DNA from: Opitutus sp. GAS368
GTDB taxonomy: Bacteria; Verrucomicrobiota; Verrucomicrobiia; Opitutales; Opitutaceae
Reading direction: 5' to 3'
Length of the DNA: 45,999 nucleotides
Assembly (NCBI GenBank): GCA_945903465.1
Contig: CAMDOF010000046.1
Coordinates: 1-45,999, forward strand
Shown here: piece after piece, positions 1 through 8,311 of the stretch
Position numbering within the stretch: position 1 is the stretch's first letter
Layout: each line of letters opens with the position of its first letter
The notes under the pieces: model-generated
The model's database searches: none
What the model saw: only the letters and a program-made list of their open reading frames with translations
What the model was told of the DNA's origin: nothing
Translations under genes and position numbers: made by a program

Positions 1-3000
1 CCGTCACGCTCAGCTACGCAGGCACAGGCGGCACGACCTACGGACCAAGCGCGAACCCACCAACGAATGCAGGCAGCTACACGGTGACCGCGTCGGTTGC
101 GGCCGATGCAAACTTCAATGCGGCAAGTTCGAGTGCGACTGCGTTTACCATCGCATCCAAGGCGCTCACGATCACCGCGAGTAACGACACGAAAGTCTTC
201 GGCGGCACCAAGACCTACGGCGCCGGTTCGACCGCCTTCACCAGCGTGGGCTTGGTTGGCGCCGAGACGATTGGCACCGTGACAATCACAGCGGGCGGCG
301 GCACCGCCACCGGCGCCACGGTCGGCAACTATACCCTCACGCCCAGTGCTGCGACCGGCGGCACCTTTACGCCGGCCAACTACGCGATTACTTATGCGGA
401 CGGCCAACTGTCGGTCACGGCCTTCGGTCTGACCGGCACCTTCACGGCGGCCGACAAGACCTACGACGGCACCACGGGAGCAACCGTCACGGCGCGCAAT
501 CTGACCGGTGTGGTCGGAGCGGACGTCGTTTCGCTCAGCGGCGGCACGGCAACCTTTGGCACGAAGAACGTCGGCGCAGGCAAGACGGTCACGCTGACCG
601 GCGCCTCGCTCACCGGGGCGAATGCGGGCAACTACACCCTCGCCGCCGTTAACACGACGACCGCCGCGATCACGGCCAAGGCCCTCACGATCACCGGCCT
701 CACCGCCCAGGACAAAGTTTACTCGGGCACCTTGCCCGCGACCCTCACCGGCACCGCCGCCCTCGCGGGCGTCGTCGGCGCGGAGACGGTGCAGTTATCG
801 GGCACGGTAAGCGGCGCTTTTGCCACGTCCGGCGTCGGCGCCGGTAAGAACGTCAGCGTCTCCGGCCTCACCCTCACCGGCGGCGATGCCGGCAACTACA
901 CGCTCACCCCTCTGGTGCTCACCGCGGCCATCACGACGGCGCCGCTGTCGGTGACCGCCGACAACAAAACCAAGACCTACAACGGCGCGACCTACACCGG
1001 TGGCTACACGGCGAGCTACACCGGCTTCGTGAACAGCGAGACGGCCGGCGTCCTCGGCGGCACCCTCAGCTTCGGCGGCGCGGCCGCGACGGCCACTCAA
1101 GCCGGCGCCCACGCCATCACCCCAAGCGGCCTCACCAGCGGCAACTACGCCCTCACCTTCACCGACGGCTCCCTCACCATCGCACCCAAGGCGCTCACGA
1201 TCACCGCGAGTAACGACACGAAAGTCTTCGGCGGCACCAAGACCTACGGCGCCGGTTCGACCGCCTTCACCAGCGCGGGCTTGGTCGGCGCCGAGACGAT
1301 TGGCACCGTGACAATCACAGCGGGCGGCGGCACCACCACCGGCGCCACGGTCGGCAACTATACTCTCACGCCCAGTGCTGCGACCGGCGGCACCTTTACG
1401 GCGGCCAACTACACGATTACTTATGCGGACGGCCAACTGTCGGTCACGGCCTTCGGTCTGACCGGCACCTTCACGGCGTCCGACAAGACCTACGACGGCA
1501 CCACGGGAGCAACCGTCACGGCGCGCAATCTGACCGGCGTAGTCGGGGGGGACGACGTTTCGCTCACCGGCGGCACGGCCACGTTTGACACGAAGAACGT
1601 CGGCACGGGCAAGACGGTCACGCTGACCGGCGCCTCGCTCACCGGCGCGAATGCCAGCAACTACAGCCTCGCCGCGGTTAACACGACGACGGCTGCGACC
1701 ACGGCCAAGGCCCTCACGATCACCGGCCTCAGCGCCCAGGACAAAGTTTACTCGGGCACCTTGCCCGCGAGCCTCACCGGCACCGCCGCCCTTGCGGGCG
1801 TCGTCGTCCCAGAAACGGTGCCGTTGACGGGCACGGCGAGCGGCGCGTTTGCCACGGCCGGCGTCGGCGCCGGCAAGAACGTCAGCGTCTCCGGCCTCAC
1901 CCTCACCGGTGGCGATGCCGGCAACTACACGCTCACCCCTCTGGTGCTTACCGCGGCCATCACACCGGCACCACTGACGGTGACCGCAGACAACAAAACG
2001 AAGACCTACGACGGCGCGACCTACACCGGTGGCTACACGGTGAGCTACACCCCCTTCGTGAACAGCGAGACGGACGGCGTCCTCGGCGGCACCCTCAGCT
2101 TCGGCGGCGCGGCCGCGACGGCCACCCAAGCCGGCGCCCACGCGATCACCCCAAGCGGCCTCACCAGCGGCAACTACACCCTCACCTTCGCCGACGGCAC
2201 CCTCACCGTCGCCAGAAAGGGGGCAGCGGTAACCCCCACCGCCGCGACGAAGACATTTGGGATAAATGATCCCGCCCTCACCGGAACGAAAACTGGATTT
2301 GCGGCGGGCGACAACGTCACCGCCACCTACTCGCGCACCGCGGGTGAATCGGTCGGATCTTACTTGGTCACTGCCACCCTTGCCCCAGCCACTATGCTGG
2401 CGAACTACGACATCGATTACGGCACGGCCCAACTCACGATTGGTAAAGCAAGTCCGGCGGTCACGTGGGCGCAGCCGGCCTCCATCGTCTATGGCGGACC
2501 ACTCACCAGTGCACAGCTCAATGCGGTCGGGTCCGTGCCTGGCACAATGACCTACACACCGGTTGGCGGCACGGTGATAGAACCCGGCCCCCATCCGCTG
2601 TCGGTGAGCTTCATGCCCACCGATGTCACTAACTACACCGGCCCCATCACCGCGACGGTGACCCTCGTGGTAGAAATGCCCGCGGCACCCGCGGCGACCG
2701 ACGATACTCTGCGTGCCGTCGAAAGCTCGGGAGTCGCCAACGGCACCCCTGGTCTAAACCCTCAGGGCAACGTCCTCACGAACGATACGGGGACCGCGAT
2801 CACCGTCAGAATTATGGGGAGCGTCGCCCTGAACAGCAGTCCCGTCTCCCTCAACGGGAAATACGGCACGCTTACCGCCACGGTGGACGGCACTTTTTCC
2901 TACGTGGTCAACAACGCGCTGCCTGCTGTCGAAGCCCTCAATGTCGGGCAGTCACTGACCGACACGTTTGATTACACCCTGGGCGACCGGTTCAACCGCA

Positions 3001-5600
3001 CGGCCGGAGCGCGTCTCTCGATCACGATTGCCGGGGCAAACGATGCCCCGGTCTCCGTGCCGATCACATTGCCGCCCGCCACCGCCGGCCGGGCATTCGG
3101 GCCCATCACCATTTCTCCATTTACCGATGTCGACAACACGACCCTGACCTACCGGATCACCGGCCTGCCACCGGGCTTAGTCTTCGACCCGGTTGCGCGC
3201 ACGTTCTCCGGCACGCCGGGCACCGCGGGCAATTTCACCCTGACGATCACCGGGACCGACGGAGAATTCACCGCCTCCACCACCTTTACCCTACAGGTGA
3301 CGGCTCCCCCGGTAAACACCGTGCCCTCCGGCCCCATTGCATTCACCGGCGATCCTGCACGGGTGACAGGGCCGGACGGCAGTGTGTTTGCCGTCGCCGA
3401 CGCCGACAGCGCCGAGCTTACCGTCACGTTAAGCACCGGGGTGGGGTTGCTCACGCTACCGAACCGCACGGGCCTCACGCTCCTAGCCGGCTCCGGACTA
3501 AACGAGACCAGCCTCACATTCCGTGGCTTGGTGCCCAATCTTAATGCCGCCTTGGCCCAACTCATTTACCAAGCCCCCACCGGCTTCTTCGGTCAGGACA
3601 CCATCACGATCACCGCGACCGACGAACGTGGAAACACGGATGTCGATCGGATCGATCCCCCGTTCAACGTCGCCTTGGCCACCTTGGGCGGCACGGATGT
3701 CAGCGCCCCGATTGCTTCCATCGGTTCCGGAGACAAGCAATTGGTGAGTGGCCGCGTTGCTCAGTTTGATCCCACCGTGATCAAAGGTGTGACCGTTTCC
3801 GGGACGGGCGCAGCGGGGCAACTGGTGGTGGGTTCGCCCGCGCGCCAGGACGGCTCGGTGCAACAGACCACGGTTTCGGTGGAACTGACCTATGCCGACG
3901 GATCCAAGGAAGTCGTGCCGGTCCAGGTCACCATCTACAATCCGAAGCTGAATCTGGTCACCCAACTCGCGCTGAATCCCCAGACGAGCCTCTACGAGCA
4001 ACGCGTCCAAGTCACCAACACCACCCCTTACGTCATCGACTCGTTCCGCGTCTTGATCCCGAGCCTCCCCAGTGGTATCTCGCTCTACTCTCGGAGCACC
4101 ACCACGGCGACCGGGCAACCGGCCGTCGAAGATACCCGCCTCCTCCAAGCCGGTGAGGTCCGCGTGTTCATCATCGAATACTTCGCGCCCAACGTCGCGC
4201 AGTTCCCCGAACCGGCCGTCACTTTGGAAATCAATTCCGTCGGCAACATCGCGAGCCCGCTCGGCACCACGGCGCCCATCGATCGCACCGTGCTGGCGCC
4301 CAACGGTCGTCGTTACATCGAATTCGCCACTGCCCTCAACCAAACTTACTGGATCCAATACCGCGACAGCGCGACGGCTTCCTGGGTGACCTCCCCCGTC
4401 GCAGTCGCGGGCACCGGAACCTCGATCAACTGGCTGGACGATGGCTGGCCCAAGACCAACTCGGTCCCCACCGCGGCGCGCGAATACCGCCTGCTGGTGA
4501 CGGCGCCGGGCGCCGGCTCCCTGACCCTCGCGGCCCAGCCCCAACCGATCCAGGCCGCGCCGAACGGACCCGCCACGCTACAAGTCACGCCCAACGGTGC
4601 CGGCCCGTTTACCTACCAGTGGTATCGTGAGGGTGTTCCCGTCGCCGGAGCCACGGCCGCCGCATTCTCCGTCGCCAAAACCACCATGGCCGAAGAAGGC
4701 GACTACTACGTCCTGGTGAACGACGGAAAATCCGTCGTGCAGTCGCAGACCTCCCGGGTTGTGCTGGCGAGCAACAATCCCGGGCGCATCGTCAACCTGT
4801 CCGTCCGCGCCCAACTGGAAGTGGCCGGGCAGCCGCTCATCACCGGCTTCGTGATCGACGGCGCCGGATCCCGGCCTGTCCTGGTGCGCAGCGTGGGCGA
4901 GACCCTGCGCGCTTTTGGCTTGGCGACCGCCGTCGCCAATCCCGCCCTTCAACTCTACCGCGGCAGCACGCTCATCGCGGAGAACGACGATTGGGCCACC
5001 GATGTCACGGCCGGCGAAACGCTCACGGCGACCGGCTTGGTGGGAGCGTTCCCTCTGGCCTCCGCCTCCAAAGATGCGGCCCTGGCGCGACGGCTGCTCG
5101 CCGAAAACTACTCGATCCAGACGCACAACCGCAGCAGCGCACCGGGCGTGGTCTTGGTGGAACTTTACGACGCCGTCGGGCGCTTCAGCGGCGACAGCCG
5201 GATCGCGAATGTTTCCACCCGCGCCAAGATCCTCCCGGGTGACGGAGCGCTGATCGCCGGCCTCACCATCGAAGGCAATACCACGCTGCGCCTGCTGGCG
5301 CGGGTAGTGGGGCCCGGCCTTGCGCCGTTTGGCATCAACGATGCGTTGGCGGACCCCACGCTCACCCTCTACGCCGCAGGCTCTTCCACGCCGATTGCCA
5401 CCAACGACGATTGGGCCGCCGTGCAGTCCACCGTCGTCGGCGAGTCATTGTTCCGTCGGGTCGGAGCCTTCGATCTTACGCCCGGCTCCCGCGATGCCGT
5501 GATCGTCACCCGCCTCCCGCCCGGCGCCTACACCCTGGTGGCCCAAGGCAAAGGAACCGCCGAGGGCCAGGCGCTGATCGAGATATACCTCATCGACTAA
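1..5600 (+). CDS. Giant secreted MBG/Ig-repeat surface protein (5' end missing)
   Basis: The reading frame is open from base 3 to the stop at 5598-5600, so the true start lies upstream of the window. About 1,865 residues are visible. Bases 3-2690 encode repeated MBG/Ig-like modules with recurring Y-x-G-T, N-A-G-x-Y and G-N-Y-T-L motifs. They include a 343-residue block duplicated in tandem. A VCBS/cadherin-like module follows (about 2690-3050, ending A-N-D-A-P), then a putative Ig module (3054-3310), another cadherin-like module (3315-3655) and a linker region. An Ig fold with Y-Q-W-Y and D-Y-Y lies near 4540-4765. Two homologous C-terminal modules of about 130 residues (4780-5597) each contain N-D-D-W-A. 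There is no obvious LPXTG or PEP-CTERM tail. The likely role is an extracellular or surface adhesin/structural protein; this is inferred from architecture and no enzymatic motif was seen. Confidence 0.85.
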   Translation, partial: VTLSYAGTGGTTYGPSANPPTNAGSYTVTASVAADANFNAASSSATAFTIASKALTITASNDTKVFGGTKTYGAGSTAFTSVGLVGAETIGTVTITAGGGTATGATVGNYTLTPSAATGGTFTPANYAITYADGQLSVTAFGLTGTFTAADKTYDGTTGATVTARNLTGVVGADVVSLSGGTATFGTKNVGAGKTVTLTGASLTGANAGNYTLAAVNTTTAAITAKALTITGLTAQDKVYSGTLPATLTGTAALAGVVGAETVQLSGTVSGAFATSGVGAGKNVSVSGLTLTGGDAGNYTLTPLVLTAAITTAPLSVTADNKTKTYNGATYTGGYTASYTGFVNSETAGVLGGTLSFGGAAATATQAGAHAITPSGLTSGNYALTFTDGSLTIAPKALTITASNDTKVFGGTKTYGAGSTAFTSAGLVGAETIGTVTITAGGGTTTGATVGNYTLTPSAATGGTFTAANYTITYADGQLSVTAFGLTGTFTASDKTYDGTTGATVTARNLTGVVGGDDVSLTGGTATFDTKNVGTGKTVTLTGASLTGANASNYSLAAVNTTTAATTAKALTITGLSAQDKVYSGTLPASLTGTAALAGVVVPETVPLTGTASGAFATAGVGAGKNVSVSGLTLTGGDAGNYTLTPLVLTAAITPAPLTVTADNKTKTYDGATYTGGYTVSYTPFVNSETDGVLGGTLSFGGAAATATQAGAHAITPSGLTSGNYTLTFADGTLTVARKGAAVTPTAATKTFGINDPALTGTKTGFAAGDNVTATYSRTAGESVGSYLVTATLAPATMLANYDIDYGTAQLTIGKASPAVTWAQPASIVYGGPLTSAQLNAVGSVPGTMTYTPVGGTVIEPGPHPLSVSFMPTDVTNYTGPITATVTLVVEMPAAPAATDDTLRAVESSGVANGTPGLNPQGNVLTNDTGTAITVRIMGSVALNSSPVSLNGKYGTLTATVDGTFSYVVNNALPAVEALNVGQSLTDTFDYTLGDRFNRTAGARLSITIAGANDAPVSVPITLPPATAGRAFGPITISPFTDVDNTTLTYRITGLPPGLVFDPVARTFSGTPGTAGNFTLTITGTDGEFTASTTFTLQVTAPPVNTVPSGPIAFTGDPARVTGPDGSVFAVADADSAELTVTLSTGVGLLTLPNRTGLTLLAGSGLNETSLTFRGLVPNLNAALAQLIYQAPTGFFGQDTITITATDERGNTDVDRIDPPFNVALATLGGTDVSAPIASIGSGDKQLVSGRVAQFDPTVIKGVTVSGTGAAGQLVVGSPARQDGSVQQTTVSVELTYADGSKEVVPVQVTIYNPKLNLVTQLALNPQTSLYEQRVQVTNTTPYVIDSFRVLIPSLPSGISLYSRSTTTATGQPAVEDTRLLQAGEVRVFIIEYFAPNVAQFPEPAVTLEINSVGNIASPLGTTAPIDRTVLAPNGRRYIEFATALNQTYWIQYRDSATASWVTSPVAVAGTGTSINWLDDGWPKTNSVPTAAREYRLLVTAPGAGSLTLAAQPQPIQAAPNGPATLQVTPNGAGPFTYQWYREGVPVAGATAAAFSVAKTTMAEEGDYYVLVNDGKSVVQSQTSRVVLASNNPGRIVNLSVRAQLEVAGQPLITGFVIDGAGSRPVLVRSVGETLRAFGLATAVANPALQLYRGSTLIAENDDWATDVTAGETLTATGLVGAFPLASASKDAALARRLLAENYSIQTHNRSSAPGVVLVELYDAVGRFSGDSRIANVSTRAKILPGDGALIAGLTIEGNTTLRLLARVVGPGLAPFGINDALADPTLTLYAAGSSTPIATNDDWAAVQSTVVGESLFRRVGAFDLTPGSRDAVIVTRLPPGAYTLVAQGKGTAEGQALIEIYLID
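161..2218 (+). repeat. Two-copy 1029-bp tandem repeat inside the MBG gene
   Basis: The block starting at 161 (ggcgctcacgatcaccgcga) recurs at 1190, an offset of exactly 1029 bp or 343 codons. The copies are 161-1189 and 1190-about 2218. They are near-identical at the DNA level, with scattered substitutions such as Val/Ala and Ala/Thr changes. The in-frame length keeps the protein intact, so copy number could change by recombination without breaking the frame. Confidence 0.95.
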
Positions 5601-5625
5601 GCCGCCGCAAGTTTCACCTCTATCT

Positions 5626-5799
5626 ATGAAAACGAGTCTCTCCCAACTTAGTATCGCCGCCGCGGCCGGAAAAATGGGTCAAACCCTAATGTCTGTGGTT
5701 GACGCGCCGCGGGGGAGAATGTGCGTCGCACAAATGACCCGCCAGCGCCAGGCTTCGGCGCGGCAAGCCCGCCGATATCCCGCTAGAGCGGGACTATAG
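5626..5799 (+). CDS. Doubtful 57-codon ORF, possible gene remnant
   Basis: ATG at 5626 begins a signal-peptide-like stretch (M-K-T-S-L-S-Q-L-S-I-A-A-A-A-G) only 25 bp after the MBG stop. It then runs into Arg/Gln-rich sequence and stops at 5797-5799 within a hairpin-bearing repeat. The change in character suggests either a chance frame or the truncated start of an exported protein joined to repeat DNA. It matches no family I recognise. It is listed because the opening is unusual, not because it is convincing. Confidence 0.15.
   Translation: MKTSLSQLSIAAAAGKMGQTLMSVVDAPRGRMCVAQMTRQRQASARQARRYPARAGL
5778..5793. repeat. Short palindromic hairpin (REP-like)
   Basis: The sequence tcccgctagagcggga forms a 7-bp stem (TCCCGCT/AGCGGGA) around a 2-base centre. 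It sits in a GC-rich, repeat-looking stretch (5737-5818) just downstream of the MBG gene. No T-tract follows, so it is not a standard intrinsic terminator. A REP-like dispersed element is plausible but cannot be shown from one copy. Confidence 0.4.
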
Positions 5800-5997
5800 C
5801 GAGGCAAGCGGGGGGACGGGTTTTTAACGCAGAAAAATCCAGTTTCCTTTCAGCCGCCGCCCCAGAATCGGATTTTGGCCGTGACCGAAAGAAACAGGGT
5901 CAACGTTGCGCCCAAGCGATTAACAAATGAAGTTTTTTAGGAGTAAGAGCTCGCAGGAACGGTTGCGGCGTGATTCGGGATTAGGCACATTCGTTAA

Positions 5998-6975
5998 ATG
6001 ACTGCTCGGATTAAAGCACTGGGAGGTGGGGTCGTTTGGGGCGGCGTCACCGTATTTTTCGGTTGGCCGCCGGGCGAGGCCGGCTGGACGCAGATGTGGC
6101 TGTCATTGGCCGCACTGGTGCTGGTGCCTCTCGCGTTAGAGTTGCGCTCCACAGTTGAGTCCTCCGCGGCCGGAGCGCTTGGATTTCGTTGGTTGGTCCG
6201 CGCGCAGGTGCCGGCCGCACTCGCGTTAACCGTGGCCCTCATCCTGCCGCCGGGGCTTTGGGCGGCGAGTGCGGCGCTCCCTTGGTTGGCGTGCACGCTG
6301 GGACTGGCGGCGGTCGCCTTGGCTCGGCTCAAAGCGGGGGGCCTGCGACGTTCGCTGGATGGCTTGGGCGCAGACGCGGCGTTTATTTTTGCAGCGGGCG
6401 GTGGGGTGGCGTTGCTGGCGGATCGCGCGGGTTATGTGCCTTGGGGATTCGGTGCAAGCCAAGTTTTGGCGAGCGCTTGGCACTTGCACTTTGCGGGTCT
6501 GCTGTTGCCGCTGTTGGCAGGATTTACGCAACGTGAACTCTTTTTTTGGCGCTTCCCCGCCCGCGCGGCGATCGGTTTGATTCTTGCGGTACCTGCGGTC
6601 GTTTTTGGGGGCATGGCCGCGCAACGCGGCTGGGGCTTGAGCTTGGCCACGGCGGCAGGAATGGGGCTCGGCCTTTCCGGGATGGCGGTCGCGGTGCTGC
6701 ACGTGCGCATCGCGTTGGAATCCCGCCGGCCACGATTCGCGCGGTTCGGGCTGGGCCTGGCGGGCACGGCGCTCTTCTTGAGCATGGTCGTCACGGGTCT
6801 CAATGCTCTCGTCCCTTCCGCCATTACCGAGATGGGGCGGCTCCCTTTAGCTGCGTGGCACGGTGGGTTAGACGCACTGGGCGTAGGGCTGGGCGGCGTC
6901 TTGGCGTGGCGACGCATGAGCGTGCCGTTGGTCCCCGGCGCGGTGGCCGGTGCGTCCTCCGGCGATTCTCGTTAG
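5998..6975 (+). CDS. YndJ-like polytopic membrane protein
   Basis: This is a 325-residue protein made almost entirely of hydrophobic segments, with roughly nine or ten predicted membrane helices, so it sits in the inner membrane. A W-H-L-H-F-A-G motif (about residues 160-166) and a late A-W-H-G-G-L-D-A-L-G motif (about 281-290) resemble the conserved His-containing helices of the YndJ family. The function of that family is not established. The ATG at 5998 is preceded by an A/T-rich stretch. The gene stands alone between intergenic repeats. The assignment rests on remembered motifs; any other small uncharacterised integral membrane protein is the alternative. Confidence 0.6.
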   Translation: MTARIKALGGGVVWGGVTVFFGWPPGEAGWTQMWLSLAALVLVPLALELRSTVESSAAGALGFRWLVRAQVPAALALTVALILPPGLWAASAALPWLACTLGLAAVALARLKAGGLRRSLDGLGADAAFIFAAGGGVALLADRAGYVPWGFGASQVLASAWHLHFAGLLLPLLAGFTQRELFFWRFPARAAIGLILAVPAVVFGGMAAQRGWGLSLATAAGMGLGLSGMAVAVLHVRIALESRRPRFARFGLGLAGTALFLSMVVTGLNALVPSAITEMGRLPLAAWHGGLDALGVGLGGVLAWRRMSVPLVPGAVAGASSGDSR

Positions 6976-7018
6976 GTAAATGGGCGGGTCGAATTGGGGT
7001 TTCGGGCCCGACCGATCC

Positions 7019-7056
7019 AGGCCGCCCAGCGCGCGGGCTTGTTTTTTTTTGGGCCT
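7019..7056 (+). terminator. Weak terminator candidate after YndJ-like gene
   Basis: A short GCCC/GGGC stem (7024-7027 with 7035-7038) is followed by a nine-T tract (7042-7050). An outer pairing of AGGCC (7019-7023) with GGCCT (7052-7056) is also possible. The stem before the T-tract is only 4 bp, so this is a low-strength call. Confidence 0.3.
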
Positions 7057-7164
7057 CCTTTCCTCGGCGAGGGCGCGCGCTACTTCCATTATCTCGAAAT
7101 AATCGTAACTGCTCAGTTCGATGCCCGGCCATCACGAGCACCGATCACCTCGGGCGCGGTGACC

Positions 7165-7443
7165 AAAGTGGTCCGCCCACTCCACTGTGCGGCTCTGAGT
7201 CAGGAGGCGCCCCTTCTCACACAGCGGACGGTGCGGTGACCACTTACGCCGACAGCCCCGGCGTTCTTGCGCGCGGTGAAGCTACGGGGTCCGCACAGTC
7301 CCCTGGGCGGCTCATCAGGTGCGGCGTGCCGTGTTGCGCACACTGCGGTGCCCAAAGTGGTCCGCACAGTCCACTGGGCGGCTCCGAGTCAGGAGACGCC
7401 CCTTCCGCACAGGGGACTGGGCGGACCACTTTCGCCGACAGCC
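7165..7443. repeat. Family of long imperfect inverted repeats (three copies)
   Basis: The best copy is 7354-7432. Its left arm 7354-7381 (starting AAAGTGGTCCGC) pairs with right arm 7405-7432 at 25 of 28 positions, and the 23-base loop contains a small CTCC/GGAG hairpin. A second, more degenerate full copy lies at 7165-7245. Both full copies are followed by CGCCGACAGCC (7248-7258 and 7433-7443). A half-copy at 7288-7313 matches the left arm of the best copy at 25 of 26 positions. RNA from either strand would fold into a long hairpin. Confidence 0.8.
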
Positions 7444-7940
7444 GCGTCCGGCCCCACTCGCTTTGCTCGGTCGGCAAAGTCCGGATCAACGCGAGGTCCC
7501 CGCCCCACCCAACTCCCGGCCTGGAATCACCCTGCTTTCCTCCTTGGACGAAGGCTACCCTCAATCCGCACTCCGAGTTCAGCCTGAAATTCTGCTTTCT
7601 TCGCGTAACGTGCGCGTTCACCGACAGCCTTTTCCACCCTGAGCCGTTACCAAATAATCTTCCGATAATCGTGAAGCGCTTCAGGTGGTTTCAAGCGAGC
7701 GCAATCACCTGCGGGTAGAGCGCGCTTGGTGGCGGAAGGGGCGATCAGGCCCACCGCCCTTGAATCCGGACCTTTCCGAGCAACGAGCGCCCAGCGCGGG
7801 GTGATCGGGGCGCGCGCGGTTGCTCGCAGCGACGGGTAAATCAAATTTAGAATTTTTTGACCGATGGGTAGCAGGGTTATGACCGGGGTCGTCGCTGAAC
7901 GAAATGACTCGCCAGCGAGTCACTCATTGGAACCGATCAC

Positions 7941-8057
7941 CCGCGCCCGGTGCTCGGCGTTTCTTTCGAGACTGGGCCAACGGCCTTGGGTGTTGGCTTC
8001 TCAGGCTGCGATCCGCGCCCGGTGCTCGGCGTTTCTTTCGAGACTGGGCCAACGGCC
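7941..8057 (+). repeat. 45-bp direct repeat, 72-bp period
   Basis: Bases 7941-7985 and 8013-8057 are identical over 45 bp (opening ccgcgcccggtgctcggcgt). Their starts are 72 bp apart, with 27 bp of unrelated sequence between the units. 72 is a multiple of three, but no plausible gene spans the units. Confidence 0.85.
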
Positions 8058-8311
8058 CTTGGTCTGGTCCGCGCGAGCAACGGGTGGTCGGCCGATTCTA
8101 TTTCGGCCGATTCCCGGCAATTTCGGTGGTTTTTGATTCCTTCCGATTTCCTCCCGTGCTATCTGTCTGCGCTTTATAAAAAAGTATCCAATCATTCCAG
8201 CCATGGCGGGGTCCATGAACCCGGACCCGCTTAAAAAAATACCCTCTCGGCAGGTCTGCGCGGTGTATTTCCGAACATTCGCTCCCGTGCTTGGGATGGT
8301 ATTTTAATTCT

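Larger units (their letters stand above)
5601..5997. other. Intergenic region with REP-like hairpin
   Basis: This 397-bp gap lies between the MBG gene and the YndJ-like gene. It holds a doubtful 57-codon frame (5626-5799) and a perfect short inverted repeat at 5778-5793. The part near 5820-5990 is richer in A/T and probably carries the promoter of the next gene, although no convincing -35/-10 pair could be fixed by eye. Confidence 0.6.
6976..8311. other. 1.3-kb repeat-rich non-coding region
   Basis: No convincing gene was found between the YndJ-like gene and queA. Open frames here either continue out of frame from the upstream gene or read through repeats. The region holds a T9 tract just after the YndJ-like stop, a family of long inverted repeats (7165-7443) and a 45-bp direct repeat with 72-bp period (7941-8057). 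The 200 bp before queA are less GC-rich and probably contain its promoter. No tRNA-like fold or T-loop motif was found. Confidence 0.65.

Noticed and set aside
795..2594. 599-codon open frame on the minus strand
   Set aside because: It is the antisense image of the MBG repeat region. The open frame follows from the biased codon use and repeats of the plus-strand gene, and its translation has no family features.
3498..4544. 348-codon open frame on the minus strand
   Set aside because: It lies wholly antisense to the MBG gene and has no recognisable domain or start region.
5737..5753. 17-bp match to 45701-45717 within the TonB receptor gene
   Set aside because: acccgccagcgccaggc occurs at both places, but it is GC-rich with no flanking similarity. 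Chance is a sufficient explanation.
6546..7718. 390-codon open frame on the plus strand
   Set aside because: It begins out of frame inside the YndJ-like gene and continues through the inverted repeats. The composition is Arg/Gly/Pro-rich and not protein-like.
6976..8311. tRNA or small structured RNA gene
   Set aside because: No cloverleaf or T-loop consensus was found by eye. The only strong folds are the repeated hairpins.
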